Source of the DNA: Ampullaceana balthica
Taxonomy: Eukaryota; Mollusca; Gastropoda; Lymnaeidae
DNA length: 64,000 nucleotides
Assembly (NCBI GenBank): GCA_944989445.1
Contig: CALYLW010000285.1
Coordinates: forward strand, 1,743,299 to 1,807,298
Direction of reading: 5' to 3'
The translations under genes were made by a program, and so were the position numbers. Of this stretch, positions 45,715 through 57,817 are shown in pieces. Below the pieces are notes generated by a model. It was not told the DNA's origin. It worked only from the letters and a program-made list of their open reading frames with translations, and did no database searches. Numbering within the stretch: position 1 is the stretch's first letter; the number at the start of each line of letters is the position of its first letter.

Positions 45715-46510
45715 TAAACTGTTTTTGACTGCCCTTAGGTTTAGATTAGTAGAGGTTAACACTGGTGTGGAAGGCCAAAGGATTAAGGCTATTGTAAAAT
45801 TACGTTATTTAACCCCGTCACCATCCTAAATAACATTTTCCCATCAGCCTCTTTCTTGCCAGTCAACTGTCACTGCAACTTTAATATTGATCGGCAATTA
45901 TTCTATCTCCTCAAGATATTTTCTGAAAGACAATTCGTTTTTAATGGGGGTTTCTGTACCCGCAACATAACAGGGACATATTAAATTCTCCTTTAAATAT
46001 TAAAACGGAAATATCCTCTAACATCTGTGTTGCACCCTAAATTCGACTCTTACTGTGGAGACTGTCATGCAATATGTATTCATGACTTATGCCAACAGTT
46101 AACTTTAGATGTTTTGTTTGTTAAATCGTCTCGGTATGCAAGTATATTTTTACAGGTATAGTTTAATCAGTAAATATTTACAGGTACAAATTTAAAGGTC
46201 TAAATTAACAGGAATATACATATTTAAAGGTATCAATTTCCAGGTATCATCATCATCATCATCTTCATCAGTCCAGAGACCGTTGTAGAGTAAATGTCAC
46301 GTGACACTTATGAAATGAAAGTATCTCGCCTTTTGTCAAGAGGAAATTAAATGCGTCATTCACTGAATTATATATTTTGTGTTTTATTAACAAATGTGGC
46401 AACTAACTTACCTGGATGTCACAGGATTGAGTCCTTACTTTTTTCCTGGGAGAACAACAACAGGTTTCACTTCCAGAACAAAGAAACTACAGAAACCCAA
46501 CCAGTCACAC

Positions 46511-46515
<5 letters not shown>
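45715..46515. other. No recognised gene
   Basis: AT-rich; includes GTATCATCATCATCATCATC (about 46243-46262), a short ATC tract. Confidence 0.45.

Positions 46516-46592
<77 letters not shown>
46516..46592. repeat. (TA)n microsatellite, left part
   Basis: Uninterrupted TA run; it continues at 47248-47281 on the far side of the inserted element. The YIYIYI frames here are artefacts. Confidence 0.97.
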
Positions 46593-46595
<3 letters not shown>

Positions 46596-47244
46596 GGCTG
46601 CGGAAATTAACGATTAATGTCTCGAACAAACGTTAACAATTTTATCGATTAAATTTCGATTAAAATAATTTTAATCGATAAAAATTGGATTAAAATTTAA
46701 GAAAATATGTATATATATTTTTTTTCTTTTAAATTTATCAAAAAATAATTAATTACTAATAATTAATAATAATGTATATATTTTTTAATGTAAAAACTTC
46801 TACCACGTATTATTATAATTTATTAATTTATGTAGACGTGCAGATGTAAACAAAAAATGGCAACTAATGCAGCTTCAGCATAGTTAAATTTAAGAATATA
46901 AACAGAAAGTTGAGCAAACATTTTGTTTTTAAGCTAACTGCGGAGGGCAAAGTAGAACAAGGTGAAAAAGTTGACTGTGTTCACAGCCAACAAACAGTTC
47001 TCTTTTAGGGGATCTAATACATCGCTGAGGTACCACCTTCAGCACAAACATATTAGACAGGGGAAATAACTCAATAAAACAAAAATGTCAATTACATATC
47101 TTTGTTACTTCTCTTGAGGTGTTCAGTTTAATGACGTGATTAATTTTAATTTTTGTCTTTTATCGAAATTAATAATTAATTAATAAAATTAATCGTTAAT
47201 TTTTCAAAAATAAACGATTAAATTTATATTAATCGTTAACAGCC

Positions 47245-47247
<3 letters not shown>
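46593..47247 (+). mobile_element. hAT deletion derivative with BED-finger relic, inside (TA)n
   Basis: Ends TAGGGCTGCGGAAATTAACG and AATCGTTAACAGCCCTA are inverted, with many ATCGATTAA blocks near both ends. At about 46952-47060 the plus strand reads FSFRGSNTSLRYHLQHKH, the typical second half of a BED zinc finger of hAT transposases. The catalytic region is deleted. The target was a (TA)n tract, so the 8-bp duplication cannot be told from the repeat. Confidence 0.78.

Positions 47248-47281
<34 letters not shown>
47248..47281. repeat. (TA)n microsatellite, right part
   Basis: TA run continuing the tract at 46516-46592. Confidence 0.97.
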
Positions 47282-47283
<2 letters not shown>

Positions 47284-47383
47284 CATAATCGCCCTATCTG
47301 TGCGTGTGTCTCCCCAAAGGGACATCACTCTGATTTTTTTTAAATTGCAAAGAGAGACTTAAAAATCTATTTTGGTTTCCAGA

Positions 47384-47506
47384 TTAACATTGACAATGAC
47401 GTCATTGTTTTCTGAGGATTGTTATTATTAAATACTTTGTGTGATTAACATTAACAATGACGTCATTCTTTTATGAGGATTGTTAATTATTAAATACTTT
47501 ATATGC
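47384..47506. repeat. ~62-bp direct repeat, two copies
   Basis: GATTAACATTGACAATGACG + TCATTGTTTTCTGAGGATTG + TTATTATTAAATACTTT occurs twice with small differences; each holds one palindromic TGACGTCA (CRE-like) word. Confidence 0.9.
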
Positions 47507-47538
47507 ATTTCAGGAATATTTCGCAGGCGCCCTACAAC

Positions 47539-47640
47539 CAGAGGCGTCACTAGGGGGGGGGGCAAGGGGGACGGACCGCCCCGGTTGACACCCATCAGGG
47601 GGTGACACCCGAGACATAAAATTTACTGTGTACGATTTTA
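47539..47640 (+). mobile_element. GGCGTCACT hAT MITE, left-end fragment
   Basis: CAGAGGCGTCACTAGGGGGG, CGGACCGCCCCGGTTGACAC, GGGGGTGACACC; the right half is absent. Confidence 0.75.
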
Positions 47641-48214
47641 TGTCAGAAAAAAAGAATACATATTTTTTCATCTAGGAAGAAATTAAGTATTACAATGAAA
47701 TACGTTAAATGCGAATTATTATTTTGAAAATCAGTTAACTTGCAATAATAAAACAGTCCCAACACACAAACAACATTAAAACAAATTATGAAGAAAAGAA
47801 AAGAAGCATTTGCAGCAGAAAATCTTTAAAGAAGGCTGGACATGAAAGAGGCAGTGTCTTATATTTTAAAAGATATAAAGCCATTTGGGCTTGGACAAAC
47901 CGACAGCATGGACGAATCCCACCTCACGACTCCCTCCGCCCCAGTGGGGTGAGGGAATACGATTTGTACCCCCCCCCCAAAAAAAATCAAATAAATAAAA
48001 ATAAAAAGATGGGTTTTATTTGTTGATGCTTTTTTAGAGGAAAATTATGAATTCAATGTCTTTGAGTTAATATTTCGTTATATTTATATATTTATTATAG
48101 GCGTGAAAGCATATATATGCATGTTGATATATAGGTAGTCCTCCGATTTCGACGGTACATTTCAGGAAGTTTAATATTTCGTCCGCCTCCTACACTAAAA
48201 ATGTGGAGTACAAG
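47641..48214. other. No recognised feature
   Basis: AT-rich, no motif identified. Confidence 0.45.
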
Positions 48215-48221
48215 GTAATCT

Positions 48222-48402
48222 ATGATAATTAGCTGTTCATATCTTATTGTGTTCATGGTAGTAAAAGATAAATGTTCTTTTTTATTGCAGTATATCATAT
48301 ATTTCTTTGTTATTTCTGTTCATATCGTATTCTGTTCATGGCAATTAAGGCCACATGTTCTTTTCTATTGCAGTATTTTGTATATTTCTTTGTTATCCCT
48401 TC
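48222..48402. repeat. ~90-bp direct repeat, two copies
   Basis: CTGTTCATATCTTATTGTGTTCATGG ... TGTTCTTTTTTATTGCAGTA ... ATATTTCTTTGTTAT occurs twice. Confidence 0.9.
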
Positions 48403-49017
48403 TGTCGGATTTCATTCAGCCAGCTTCAGCAGGCTTTTACACTAGTATATATTGATATATATACATCAACAAAATATGATTTCGTGCATTCCTTCCCCAC
48501 CCTTTCACAAAGCTCCTGCGCCAACCACTTTCCCGTGTGTAACCAAAAACAACAAAACAGTCAACACTTGCTGGTAACACAATCAAACGACGACAGCAAC
48601 GAAGTCAACACCACGTGGTAATACAATCATAACAAGGCGTAGCGGAGATGAAAACGAAAGTAGGGGCCTGAGATGTTATTGTTTGTGTCTGAAACCTAAC
48701 ACTGTGGCGCCGCACTCTTATTTCCCGTGAGACGCCTCTCCGTTGTACTGGGGACGGAGTCTGTTGGACGGATCTTGTGCCCAGGTTTAGGGCTTGAGTA
48801 CGAGAGATGACAACCCGGTTGTATGGAGATAGAAAATTGATTGGATGCGGGAAATCCCGATTATTTCAACTGATTCATAGCGGTGTTTTGTCGTTTGCGT
48901 TTTTTAAATATTTTTTATTTTTTAAAATTATTGGGCCTTTTTTTAAAAAGCATGCGTTCATGTTATTCCCATTATCTCGATAACTTCTCCGATTAAATAT
49001 GGTGTTTTCCACCACGA
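48403..49017. other. No recognised gene
   Basis: 48690-48860 is GC-richer, but no coding signal could be recognised. Confidence 0.4.
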
Positions 49018-49322
49018 GGCCGTCCATAAATGACGTCACGCGATTTCGCCCCCCCCCCATAAAACCGTATTTTCTAATTGAAAATAAGCATGTTTCAAAT
49101 CACTTTTTCGTCATTTAAGTATGTATTTAGTGTAAGGCTGCACTCTAATATCGTAACATGCCTGAAGCCATGTGAAACGTCATCAATTAAATTGTAGCAA
49201 TCCAAAAATATTTAAGTGGCAATTTTATTTAAAGTTGCGCGTTTTAATGTGGCGTCACAGTTCTTAAACACCCCCCCCCCACCGAATTTTTAGGTGCGTG
49301 CCGTCATTTTTGGACGGCCCCC
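49018..49322 (+). mobile_element. CCGTCCATAAATGACGTCA MITE, complete copy
   Basis: Ends GGCCGTCCATAAATGACGTC and GCCGTCATTTTTGGACGGCC are inverted; a C-run lies close to each end. Related to 10445-10612 and 58863-59080. Confidence 0.8.
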
Positions 49323-49778
49323 ATTAAAACTGCGATTTTAACTTGACATATGTTCAACCGCAGGGACAAACTCCTTCTCCTTTAAATGTGACGTAGAACT
49401 TGCTATCAAAATGGCACCGTTCCTTTGATAGCAAGATATTACTTTAGATAAGTAAGATTTTCCAATATTTTTTTTATTTAATTAAATCTGAAAACGTATT
49501 TAAAAATAACACAGTCAATATATTAGGATATATTTTCCAAACGTTTAAGGACAACGCGTAAAGCATACAGATTTGAGTATTTTGAACCGTTTGAAACGTG
49601 ATAGAAATGGCTTCAATTGAATCGCCTTGAAAATTGGTTTTCAATAAGTAATAATAAATATTTATACCATGAGTCGGTAGCGCTATTGAAATTTAAGCGT
49701 TTTTGAAGCACCTGAACCCAATATGAAGTTCTTTACATTGCAGAGTCATAAAACTGGCAGTTAGTGATGCTGTCATGG
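49323..49778. other. No recognised feature
   Basis: AT-rich, no motif identified. Confidence 0.45.
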
Positions 49779-50265
49779 TCCAGTGTCACAACACACAGTT
49801 CTAGTGGTCCAGTGTCACAACACACAGTTCTAGTGGTCCAGTGTCACAACACACAGTTCTAGTGGTCCAGTGTCACAACACACAGTTCTAGTAGTCCAGT
49901 GTCACAACACACAGTTCTAGTGGTCCAGTGTCACAACACACAGTTCTAGTAGTTCAGTATCACAACATACAGTTCTGGTTGTCTGGTTTAACAACACACA
50001 GTTCTGGTGGTCCGGTGTCAAAACACACAGTTCTGGTCGTCCGGTGTCAAAACACACAGTTCTGGTGGTCCGGTGTCAAAACACACAGTTCTTGTGGTCT
50101 GGTTTAACAGCACACAGTTCTGATTGTCTGGTTTAACAGCACACAGTTCTGGTGGTCCGGTGTCAAAACACACAGTTCTGGTGGTCCGGTGTTAAAACAC
50201 ACAGTTCTGGTGGTCCAGTGTCACAACACACAGTTCTTGTGGTCTGGTTTAACAACACGAGGTTC
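49779..50265. repeat. 29-bp minisatellite, about 17 copies
   Basis: Unit GGTCCAGTGTCACAACACAC + AGTTCTAGT. Homogeneous at the left; the right half mixes GTCCGGTGTCAAAACACAC and GTCTGGTTTAACA variants. Confidence 0.96.
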
Positions 50266-50441
50266 TGATCGAGTAGCGAACACATGCTGTCTAGTTGTCG
50301 AGATCTGCAAACACCTCAACAAAATTGTGGTTTTCGGTTCCAGTCGATCAAAAATTTTAGCAGAGTTTTACGCTTCGTTCTGATTTTAATATAAGGGAAA
50401 TTCTCATACACCCCCACAAGACACAAACAGAAATTAATAAA

Positions 50442-50990
50442 ACAAACCCGTAAAAACAAAGTTTTGACTATAAATCCCTTATATATGAGACATAACTACG
50501 AGTATTGATTATGTTCAAAAGCGACAAACATTTACAGACTGTATCTGCCTTAACTCCTGCTGTATAACCCGGGGGGGGGAGAGGTGAAAGGTCTGGTCAC
50601 CGATCGCTTGACCGAGCTCAGCGTGACACGTAAAATGAATGTAAACAAAAGCACGCCAGTACTTCGTTGGGTCACGTCAACGCGTGACTGAACAATCCCG
50701 TGAAAAAAAACAATAACAAACAGTGAATTTGAATTACATATCATGTTATATAAGGATAAACTAAAAATGCATTAATTTAATTACGGTGCGTTCGATCGAT
50801 CTGAAATTTTGATACGATGCATTGTTAGGTGTGACGGGTCCGTGTGTCAAATTTCAGCTCAATCGGATCACGGAAAGTGGGTCATTTATTACTTTTGTTT
50901 TTTCCGCCCGCCCAAGACAGAGAGACAGAGAGAGATGACGACAGAACGACAGAGAGAGACGGCCCATGAAGTTAATATAAGGGATTTTTA
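50442..50990 (+). mobile_element. Hairpin-core repeat family, copy 8
   Basis: Left AAACCCGTAAAAACAAAGTT, core TTCGATCGATCTGAAATTTTG ... CAAATTTCAGCTCAATCGGA, GACAGAGAGAGATGACGAC tract, right end GAAGTTAATATAAGGGATTT. Closest to 56427-56985. Confidence 0.85.
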
Positions 50991-52373
50991 AAAAAATAGA
51001 GAGAAACGAATCTGAAAAATAATGTACACCGTTTCGTCAAGACTCCATTCATAATTAAAACGTAATCTAATGTTTCAGCTTGTTTCTGTTAATACCGTAA
51101 ACGTATCTGTAGACTTCTGTATGTGGCTATATGTGCTTATATAATTATATTTCTGTATGTTCCTATATATGATTATGTATGTTTATATGTTTTTGTGTAT
51201 GTTTCTATGTTTCTGTATGCCTCTTTATCATTCTTAATGTTTTGTATATTTCGTATTTATCTGCACGTTTCTGTATGTGGCCTGTGTGTTTCTGTATGTG
51301 TACTTCTTTTTTTGTTATCTGGGGGTCACACACAAGTACCGCACATTTCTAACCACATTTGGGGGCGCACATGGTTCTGGATCAAGGGGCGTAACAAATT
51401 TATATCCTGGCTATTAATTGCATACGTTTATGTGCGCTCCACACGGTGAGATGGCTGAACTCCATGATCACACACTACCCAAACATTAGTCTTCAACTTT
51501 CAAGTCCAACACCATTTCTTCTAAGACAATGGCTAAATCTGGCAACACATGAGCAATGTTCTCTAGGATAATTGTATCTTAATTGTTACAGACGCTACTT
51601 CTGTACAGAAGATTACTGACACCATGCAGTAAGTCGATACCTTTTAAAAAACTCGTTAAAATTACAATCAACAAAATCAAAGAAAATGAGAAAAGAAGTT
51701 AACAACACAATTTGCATTGAAATATCAAAGGAGGCGTTCAGATTCCCATTGATGCAGTTGAAAGAAGAAACACAAGATTACGTAGAAGCAAGTCGGGTGA
51801 AAGGGATTCCATTACATGTAGACAATTATGTTAACAATGAATGTCGTGACGTTGCCATGACAACGAGATCCAAACACAATGTCGAAGCTTGTTGGCTGCC
51901 ATCGCTGGGAAGTCGAAGACAAGCGCATGTCATCTGTCATCCTGAATCATCTCCCCTTCCCCTTCTCTCTCCCCCCCCCGCACCCTCCACGACTTACGTC
52001 AGAGAAAGTTCTTCAAAATCTTATTTAACTCCTTCATTGGAGAGTCGTCGAGTCATTATTTAATCATATGCAACATTACTCGATCATTATGCCGCGACGA
52101 CATGGACGCACAAACCTGGTCTAAACTTTGAAAAATTTCAGAAATCGAAAGACGACGTTAAACATGTAAGAACATGTAAAAATAATACATACAGAAATTA
52201 AAATTTACAATATTTTTAAAAGGTAATCTCGTACGGACCCGACATAGAAATAAAATTTTATGAAGAAATTAACTTTGTATTTAGTCATTAAACTTCGTGT
52301 GGAAAAACAAGGACTTATAAAGAAATCAATTTTGTCTGTGGGAAATCAATTTTTATATAGAAATCATTTTTAA
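50991..52373. other. No recognised gene
   Basis: Includes a TATGTTTCTATG-like low-complexity stretch (51120-51310) and a 125-codon plus frame (51686-52063) with no recognised domain. Confidence 0.4.
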
Positions 52374-53015
52374 ATCCTTTATATTAACTTTTGCTGTCTG
52401 CTTGATTGTTTGCTTGATTGTTTGCTTGATTGTTTGCTTGTTTGTTTGCCTGCTTGTCGAAAAAACTTTGGATCGATTTTAACCCCTTTCCCCGTATGCT
52501 AGCGAGCTGAAATGTTGCAGGAAGACTCGTGCCGACGATAAAAATGATCTATCAAAATTTCATATCGATCTAACGTACTGTAATTAAATAAATTAATTTT
52601 TAGATTATCTTTATCTATCTCTCTGTAGCATGTTCATTTTTGTGCTGGAGTGTCCTGGTGCGTGTTATATTGAACAATCTTTTTAATATTTTCCTGTCAC
52701 ACGGTGCGTATTATATTGAAGATACTTTTTAAAAAATATATTCCCGATCTGTAAATGTTTATGGTAATCTGTCGCAAGGTGCCCATTATATTAAACATGT
52801 TTTTATAACACTTTTCCCGTGATCAAATCGAGCTGAAATTTTAGCAGGCGGACTGTAGTAGTTGTTTTTTTTTAAAAGTATAAATCCTTTATATATGAGA
52901 CATTACTGAAATTTTGTATTTTTGGATTGTAGTGTATTATAATGAACATATTTTTTAGTTATGTATGGTATATAATGGTTTCATAGTCAAAAACTTTGTT
53001 TTTTACGGGTTTTTT
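52374..53015 (-). mobile_element. Hairpin-core repeat family, copy 9
   Basis: Begins AAATCCTTTATATTAACTTT and ends CAAAAACTTTGTTTTTTACG with the core inverted pair and GTGCGTATTATATTGAA blocks between. A GCTTGATTGTTT run at 52407-52455 replaces the AAGC run of other copies. It contains an extra AAATCCTTTATATATGAGAC block near 52880, suggesting a composite. Confidence 0.8.
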
Positions 53016-53224
53016 AATATTCTTATTTGCAAATCAATTTTAATTTACAAATCAAGTTTTTAAGTTAGTTAACACTAAGTTATCAAATTTGAAAATAATA
53101 TTATATAAACTTTTTTTTTAAATTGTCAAAATTACCAAGTCATATGTCATAAATAAAAGTCATATTTCAAGAGCAATAAGTCACTTGTCATAAGTAGGCT
53201 ACTAATTAAATAAGCCTTAATTGA

Positions 53225-53385
53225 CTTGACATTGTTTGACTACTACTGTTGACATTACGATTGACCTGACTGGTGACATGACTGTTGACATGACTAATGA
53301 CCTGACTAATGACCTGACTGATGACTTGACTGATGACCTGACTGATGACTTGACTGATGACCTGACTGATGACCTGACTCATTGC
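53225..53385. repeat. 12-bp repeat, about 13 copies
   Basis: TGACTGATGACC with TGACTGATGACT variants. Confidence 0.95.
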
Positions 53386-54194
53386 CATCTATGTCGTAAA
53401 CTTAAATAACCTTGACTCTACCCTATAGCTCCAGTGTCAAGATACATTTCATTTAAACGTTTCTTCTTAGAAATAATTCTAGAGTTTCTATCGTGACTTG
53501 TTATTTTCACAATTTTTGCCAGATTTTTAAAAAAATAAAATAGTTTCAGTATTGATTTTATCAAGTTAAGGAGGACATCTTGTTCGTGTGATTTCCCTGG
53601 CAGGCGGTCATGTGTGAACTCAACTATCAATTAGATTTTTATGTCTGTCGCTGCTGAGCTTAACAGAAGGGAAAAAAATCTTCCGAAAATCAGACACGAG
53701 TTTAAAACTGTTAGCATTAATCAATATAATGTCTATAAAGATGTAATGTGTGGCAACAATTTATGTTCTTTTATTCCTACCGCGGCATGCTAAAAACATA
53801 AAATAAAAATCGAAATGGTGCTATTTTTTTAAAATATCGTTCTTTTGTTATAGGTCTTCACGTACAGATAAACAAAAGTAAATGAGATTTTAAAATCATC
53901 TAATTTATCACTGCTCTGAACTAATCCTATCAGGTCATTCTCTCACCCTTTTATGCCTGGGTTAATGCCCCTGTATTTTGTAAGTCTTCTTTTCGGTTGT
54001 CTGTTCTTCTCAATACAAGTCTTATAGTTACAACGTTCTCGGCATAAAGCCATTTTATCTGCCCTTACTGCTCTCTGTGCCAGTTAGCATCTACATTCCC
54101 ATCTTCGTCTTACCGAGGTTGCCCCTACTTTGCATTCTTTAGAGACCAATATTGTATGACTTAAAAACAAAACTTGACAACATAGTATGGTTTA
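53386..54194. other. No recognised feature
   Basis: AT-rich, no motif identified. Confidence 0.45.
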
Positions 54195-54195
54195 N
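54195..54195. other. Ambiguous base N
   Basis: The only undetermined base I noticed in the window. Confidence 0.99.
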
Positions 54196-54199
54196 TAAC

Positions 54200-54226
54200 C
54201 AATGTTCCCTTTAGGCTTCGCGACAT
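54200..54226 (+). mobile_element. CAATGTTCCC MITE, tip only
   Basis: CAATGTTCCCTTTAGGCTTC then divergence; a left-end fragment of the family at 9208 and 30437. Confidence 0.5.
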
Positions 54227-54284
54227 TTTTCTGCAATTTAGGTTTTTTTTATATTTCCCCGGCCATTCTCTTTGTTTATATAAC

Positions 54285-54762
54285 ACATTCCTTCATCCGT
54301 TTTCATACCATCTTCCTTCATCCATTTTCATACCATCTTCCTTCATCCGTTTTCATACCATCTTCCTTCATCCGTTTTCATACCATCTTTCTTCATCCGT
54401 TTTCATACCATCTTCCTTCATCCGTTTTCATACCATCTTTCTTCATCCGTTTTCATACCATCTTCCTTCATCCGTTTTCATACCATCTTCCTTCATCCGT
54501 TTTCATACCATCTTTCTTCATCCGTTTTCATACCATCTTCCTTCATCCGTTTTCATACCATCTTCCTTCATCCGTTTTCATACCATCTTCCTTCATCCGT
54601 TTCATACCATCTCCCTTAATCCGTTTTCATACCATCTTTCTTCATCCGTTATCATACCATCTTTCTTCATCCGTTTTCATACCATCTCCCTTCATCCGTT
54701 TTCATACCATCCACCCTCATCCGTTTTCATACCATCTTCTTTCATCCGTTTTTATACCCACT
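54285..54762. repeat. 24-bp minisatellite, about 20 copies
   Basis: Unit TTTCATACCATCTTCCTTCA + TCCG, a pure pyrimidine-rich strand. The 225-codon plus frame (SFIRFHTIFLHPFSYHLP repeats) follows from the period of 24. Confidence 0.97.
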
Positions 54763-55667
54763 GTCAATAACTCGTTTATATACCACCTGCCATTTACATA
54801 TAACGTAAGAATAAAACTATTTATAGTCATTGTAATTTATATTTCTAAAATTGAAATAATGTGCTATAAGTCTTTGTAAAAAAATCACTGTGATTGTGTT
54901 TTATTTTTCTTCTATACTCTACTGTGTCCTATCGTTGTCATATCTTAGAATATAGGGCGCCCAAGTAGTATGTAATATCTGGTACCAATCTCGTCAAAAG
55001 ATTTCCTTGAAATAATTTCAAGTCTGTTTATTTAAATTTCAATTCCAAGTCTCGGATTCTCTCGGGCGGTCCCGCGATGTTCCGGATAGATCTACGGCAG
55101 AATTACAATACAGCAATCACTGTCTGAGTAGCGACATAATGGGCGGGTCAGGCGAGTGGCATTGTATCGATTTGCAACAGTGGTTCTCAAAATGACGGAA
55201 CGCCCCAATAAACGGGTCGGACATTGGAAGTTTGTTGAAAAAGTTTCATAGAATATTGATACTATTTTGGAAGTGATCGATCCATCATATTTCAATGTTA
55301 AGATAACAAAGTACAATTCATTGAATGCGTCACTATATTTTTTTTAATGTTCATTCAAAAACATATTTAATATCTTCAATGTGTCATGTCACTCACCGTC
55401 TATCATTTCATAAAATTAATTATTATAGAAATCTGCAAATCAATCATTTGTGTGTGTGATTTTTATCATATGTCATCGTTAAAGAGTATGTTTAGAAATA
55501 ATGTAGTTCAGAATTTTCCAAATAATTGTTCATTGTATACTACTGCTTGTGGCATGATGTCTTGACTTGATAACTTTTGGGCGCTCGGTCTTGTATACAC
55601 GGCAATCACTTCGATTCTGAACGGTGCCTTGATTGCAGACCGTGAAATATTGAAGGGATCTAAACCA
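54763..55667. other. No recognised gene
   Basis: AT-rich with a GC-richer patch at 55050-55225 lacking recognisable coding signal. Confidence 0.45.
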
Positions 55668-55675
55668 CAGACGTT

Positions 55676-55872
55676 CAGTGGCGTCACTAGGGGGGTGCGG
55701 AGGGGGCGGGCCGCCCCGGGTGACACCATCAGGGGGTGACACCAAACTGTAAAATTCTTATGTTCCCGTTATTTGGCACTGGAAGACTCAGATGAGTTCT
55801 ATGGGTTAAGTCGTCAGGGGCTGACACCATGGTCTGCCGCCCCGGGTGACACCAACCCTAGTGACGCCTCTG
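55676..55872 (+). mobile_element. GGCGTCACT hAT MITE with perfect 8-bp duplication
   Basis: Ends CAGTGGCGTCACTAGGGGGG and CCCTAGTGACGCCTCTG; duplicated CAGACGTT at 55668-55675 and 55873-55880. Best-preserved copy of the family here. Confidence 0.92.
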
Positions 55873-55880
55873 CAGACGTT

Positions 55881-56426
55881 GTTATCACTATACATCTAGG
55901 TAATTCTACTTTATATTGGAAAAAAAACTGTTTTTCATTTGCATGAACAACATTTTCGTAATATAAAATTGTACTAGGCGACATGCAGAATTAAGATGTA
56001 GGAAAATAAACCAAGACAAACACAAATACATAAATTCAAACATTAATAAAATTACTATGTTTACGCAAAATGTAACTAAGTAGATTTCTTACCCATTTCA
56101 ATGAAATCCGATAGTACTTGCAAACACAAAGTAAGAACCACTCAACATGGGAATATTTTCAGTTATTCATCTTGGCTTATTTGAAGTGTGTGTTTATTAT
56201 TTTTATTACAGCTGTCCTCAAACGACAGAATGACGTAGACACTGGAGGAAGATCCGAACTCTTCCTTCGTCCTGTCGTCGCTCACGGCTACATCTCTTTT
56301 TTTTACATCATTCCAATGTCAACATCCGTAACTCGTCACAGCCAACCGCTGAAATCATACGTCACTCAACAAGTTCATTTTTTTAATTTCTCCAAACGAC
56401 GTCATGTGAGCACTAGTGAAATAAAA
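55881..56426. other. No recognised feature
   Basis: AT-rich; a 120-codon frame at 56118-56480 runs into the next repeat and has no recognised domain. Confidence 0.45.
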
Positions 56427-56985
56427 CAAACCCGTAAAAACAAAGTTTTTGACTATAAATCCCTTATATATGAGACATAACTAACAGTATTGATTATTTT
56501 CAAACGCGACAAACATTTACAGACTGAATCTGTCTTAACTCAACCTTCCTTCATAACCCTGGGGGTGGGGGGGGGGAGAGGGGAAAAATCTGGTCACCGA
56601 TCGCTTGACCGAGCTCATCGTGACACGTAAAATGTAAACATAAGCACGCCGGTACTTCGATGGGTCGCGTCAACGCGTCAACTCAAACTCTCACGTGGAA
56701 AAAAACACAATATAAACAGTGAATTTGAATTACATACGTTATATAAGGATAAACTAAAATGCATTATTTTAATTACGGTACGTTCTATCGATCTGAAATT
56801 TTTATACGATGCATTTTTAGGTGAGATGGGTCCGTCTGCCGAAATTCAGCTCGATCGGATCACGGGAAAAGGGTCATTTTTTACTTTTGTTTTTCCGCCC
56901 GGCAAAGACAGAGAGAGAGAGAGAGATGACGACAGAACGACAGAGACGGCGGTGAAGTTAATATAAGGGATTTAAAAAGAAAATT
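56427..56985 (+). mobile_element. Hairpin-core repeat family, copy 10
   Basis: AAACCCGTAAAAACAAAGTT left, core CTATCGATCTGAAATTTTTA ... GAAATTCAGCTCGATCGGAT, GAGAGATGACGACAGAACGA tract, right end GAAGTTAATATAAGGGATTT. Confidence 0.85.
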
Positions 56986-57817
56986 CCTACGTTGATATTT
57001 TTGCCAAGACTTAAAGAGGGAAAAGAGTGGTGTTCGGAGAGTAGTTTCCCAAACTTACAGGCAGGTACCAATCTCTAAATTTAAAAAAAAACCTTTTTAA
57101 GCACAGAAAAAATGTTTTGGGTTGAGGGTTAGGATTTAACAATAGTAAATGCATAAAATAGTAAATCTCGTCTTAAACAGTATGCTCTACTTGCCAGACA
57201 CCATTGAAAATGTAATGAAATTATTTTACAAGTTGTTTTTATCGATGCTACGTTGCTTTTTTTGGCAATCCTGTTTATAAAGATACACGTTTTTCTTATC
57301 GATACTGTGAATTGTAAGGAAATATTGGGGAGAAGATGTACAGAAAATATTCGAACCCAAACTATTCCAAACTGGAAACAAAATAAATTGTGGCGTATTA
57401 TAAATAAAACCTCCGCATATTGAAATCGATTACTGAATAAATATATATGTCGCTCATAAGAAATCGAGAAAGGTAGGAATTGATCTCCCGAATACCAAAG
57501 CCGATTTTGATAATGAAAAAAAAACAACTAAATTTCACTGTAAAAAAATCATTACAAAAGAAGAACACTAGAAATAATTGTTATAAATATAAACTTATAA
57601 TTTTACGTGAATAAATCAGTTTGTCGAACAATCAAGAATCAAGTCCATCATTTTTAACACGATAACACCGTTTGGAATACTCAAGTCGTCGTCAGTGCGC
57701 ACCGGTGCTGGCACCGCCAGGAAACATGAGCCCGCACTCACCTCGCTGGTACACCAATCAAACAGTGCAGGCATCGCTCACTCACACAGCAGAGCCTCGT
57801 CGCCATAATGTCTGCAC
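56986..57817. other. Mostly AT-rich; CpG-containing patch at 57660-57817
   Basis: The first 600 bases show no signal. 57660-57817 is GC-richer; on the minus strand it has an ATG (about 57805) and a good donor-like CGAG|GTGAGTGCG near 57743. It could be a 5' exon, but no protein family is recognisable. Confidence 0.3.

Noticed and set aside
46351..46636. Frames with poly-YI runs
   Set aside because: Translation of a (TA)n microsatellite.
51686..52063. 125-codon plus frame
   Set aside because: No recognisable family, and its second half is low-complexity proline/serine from a C-rich tract.
54202..54879. 225-codon frame resembling a hydrophobic repeat protein
   Set aside because: 24-bp pyrimidine-rich array; its two ends run into unrelated AT-rich sequence.
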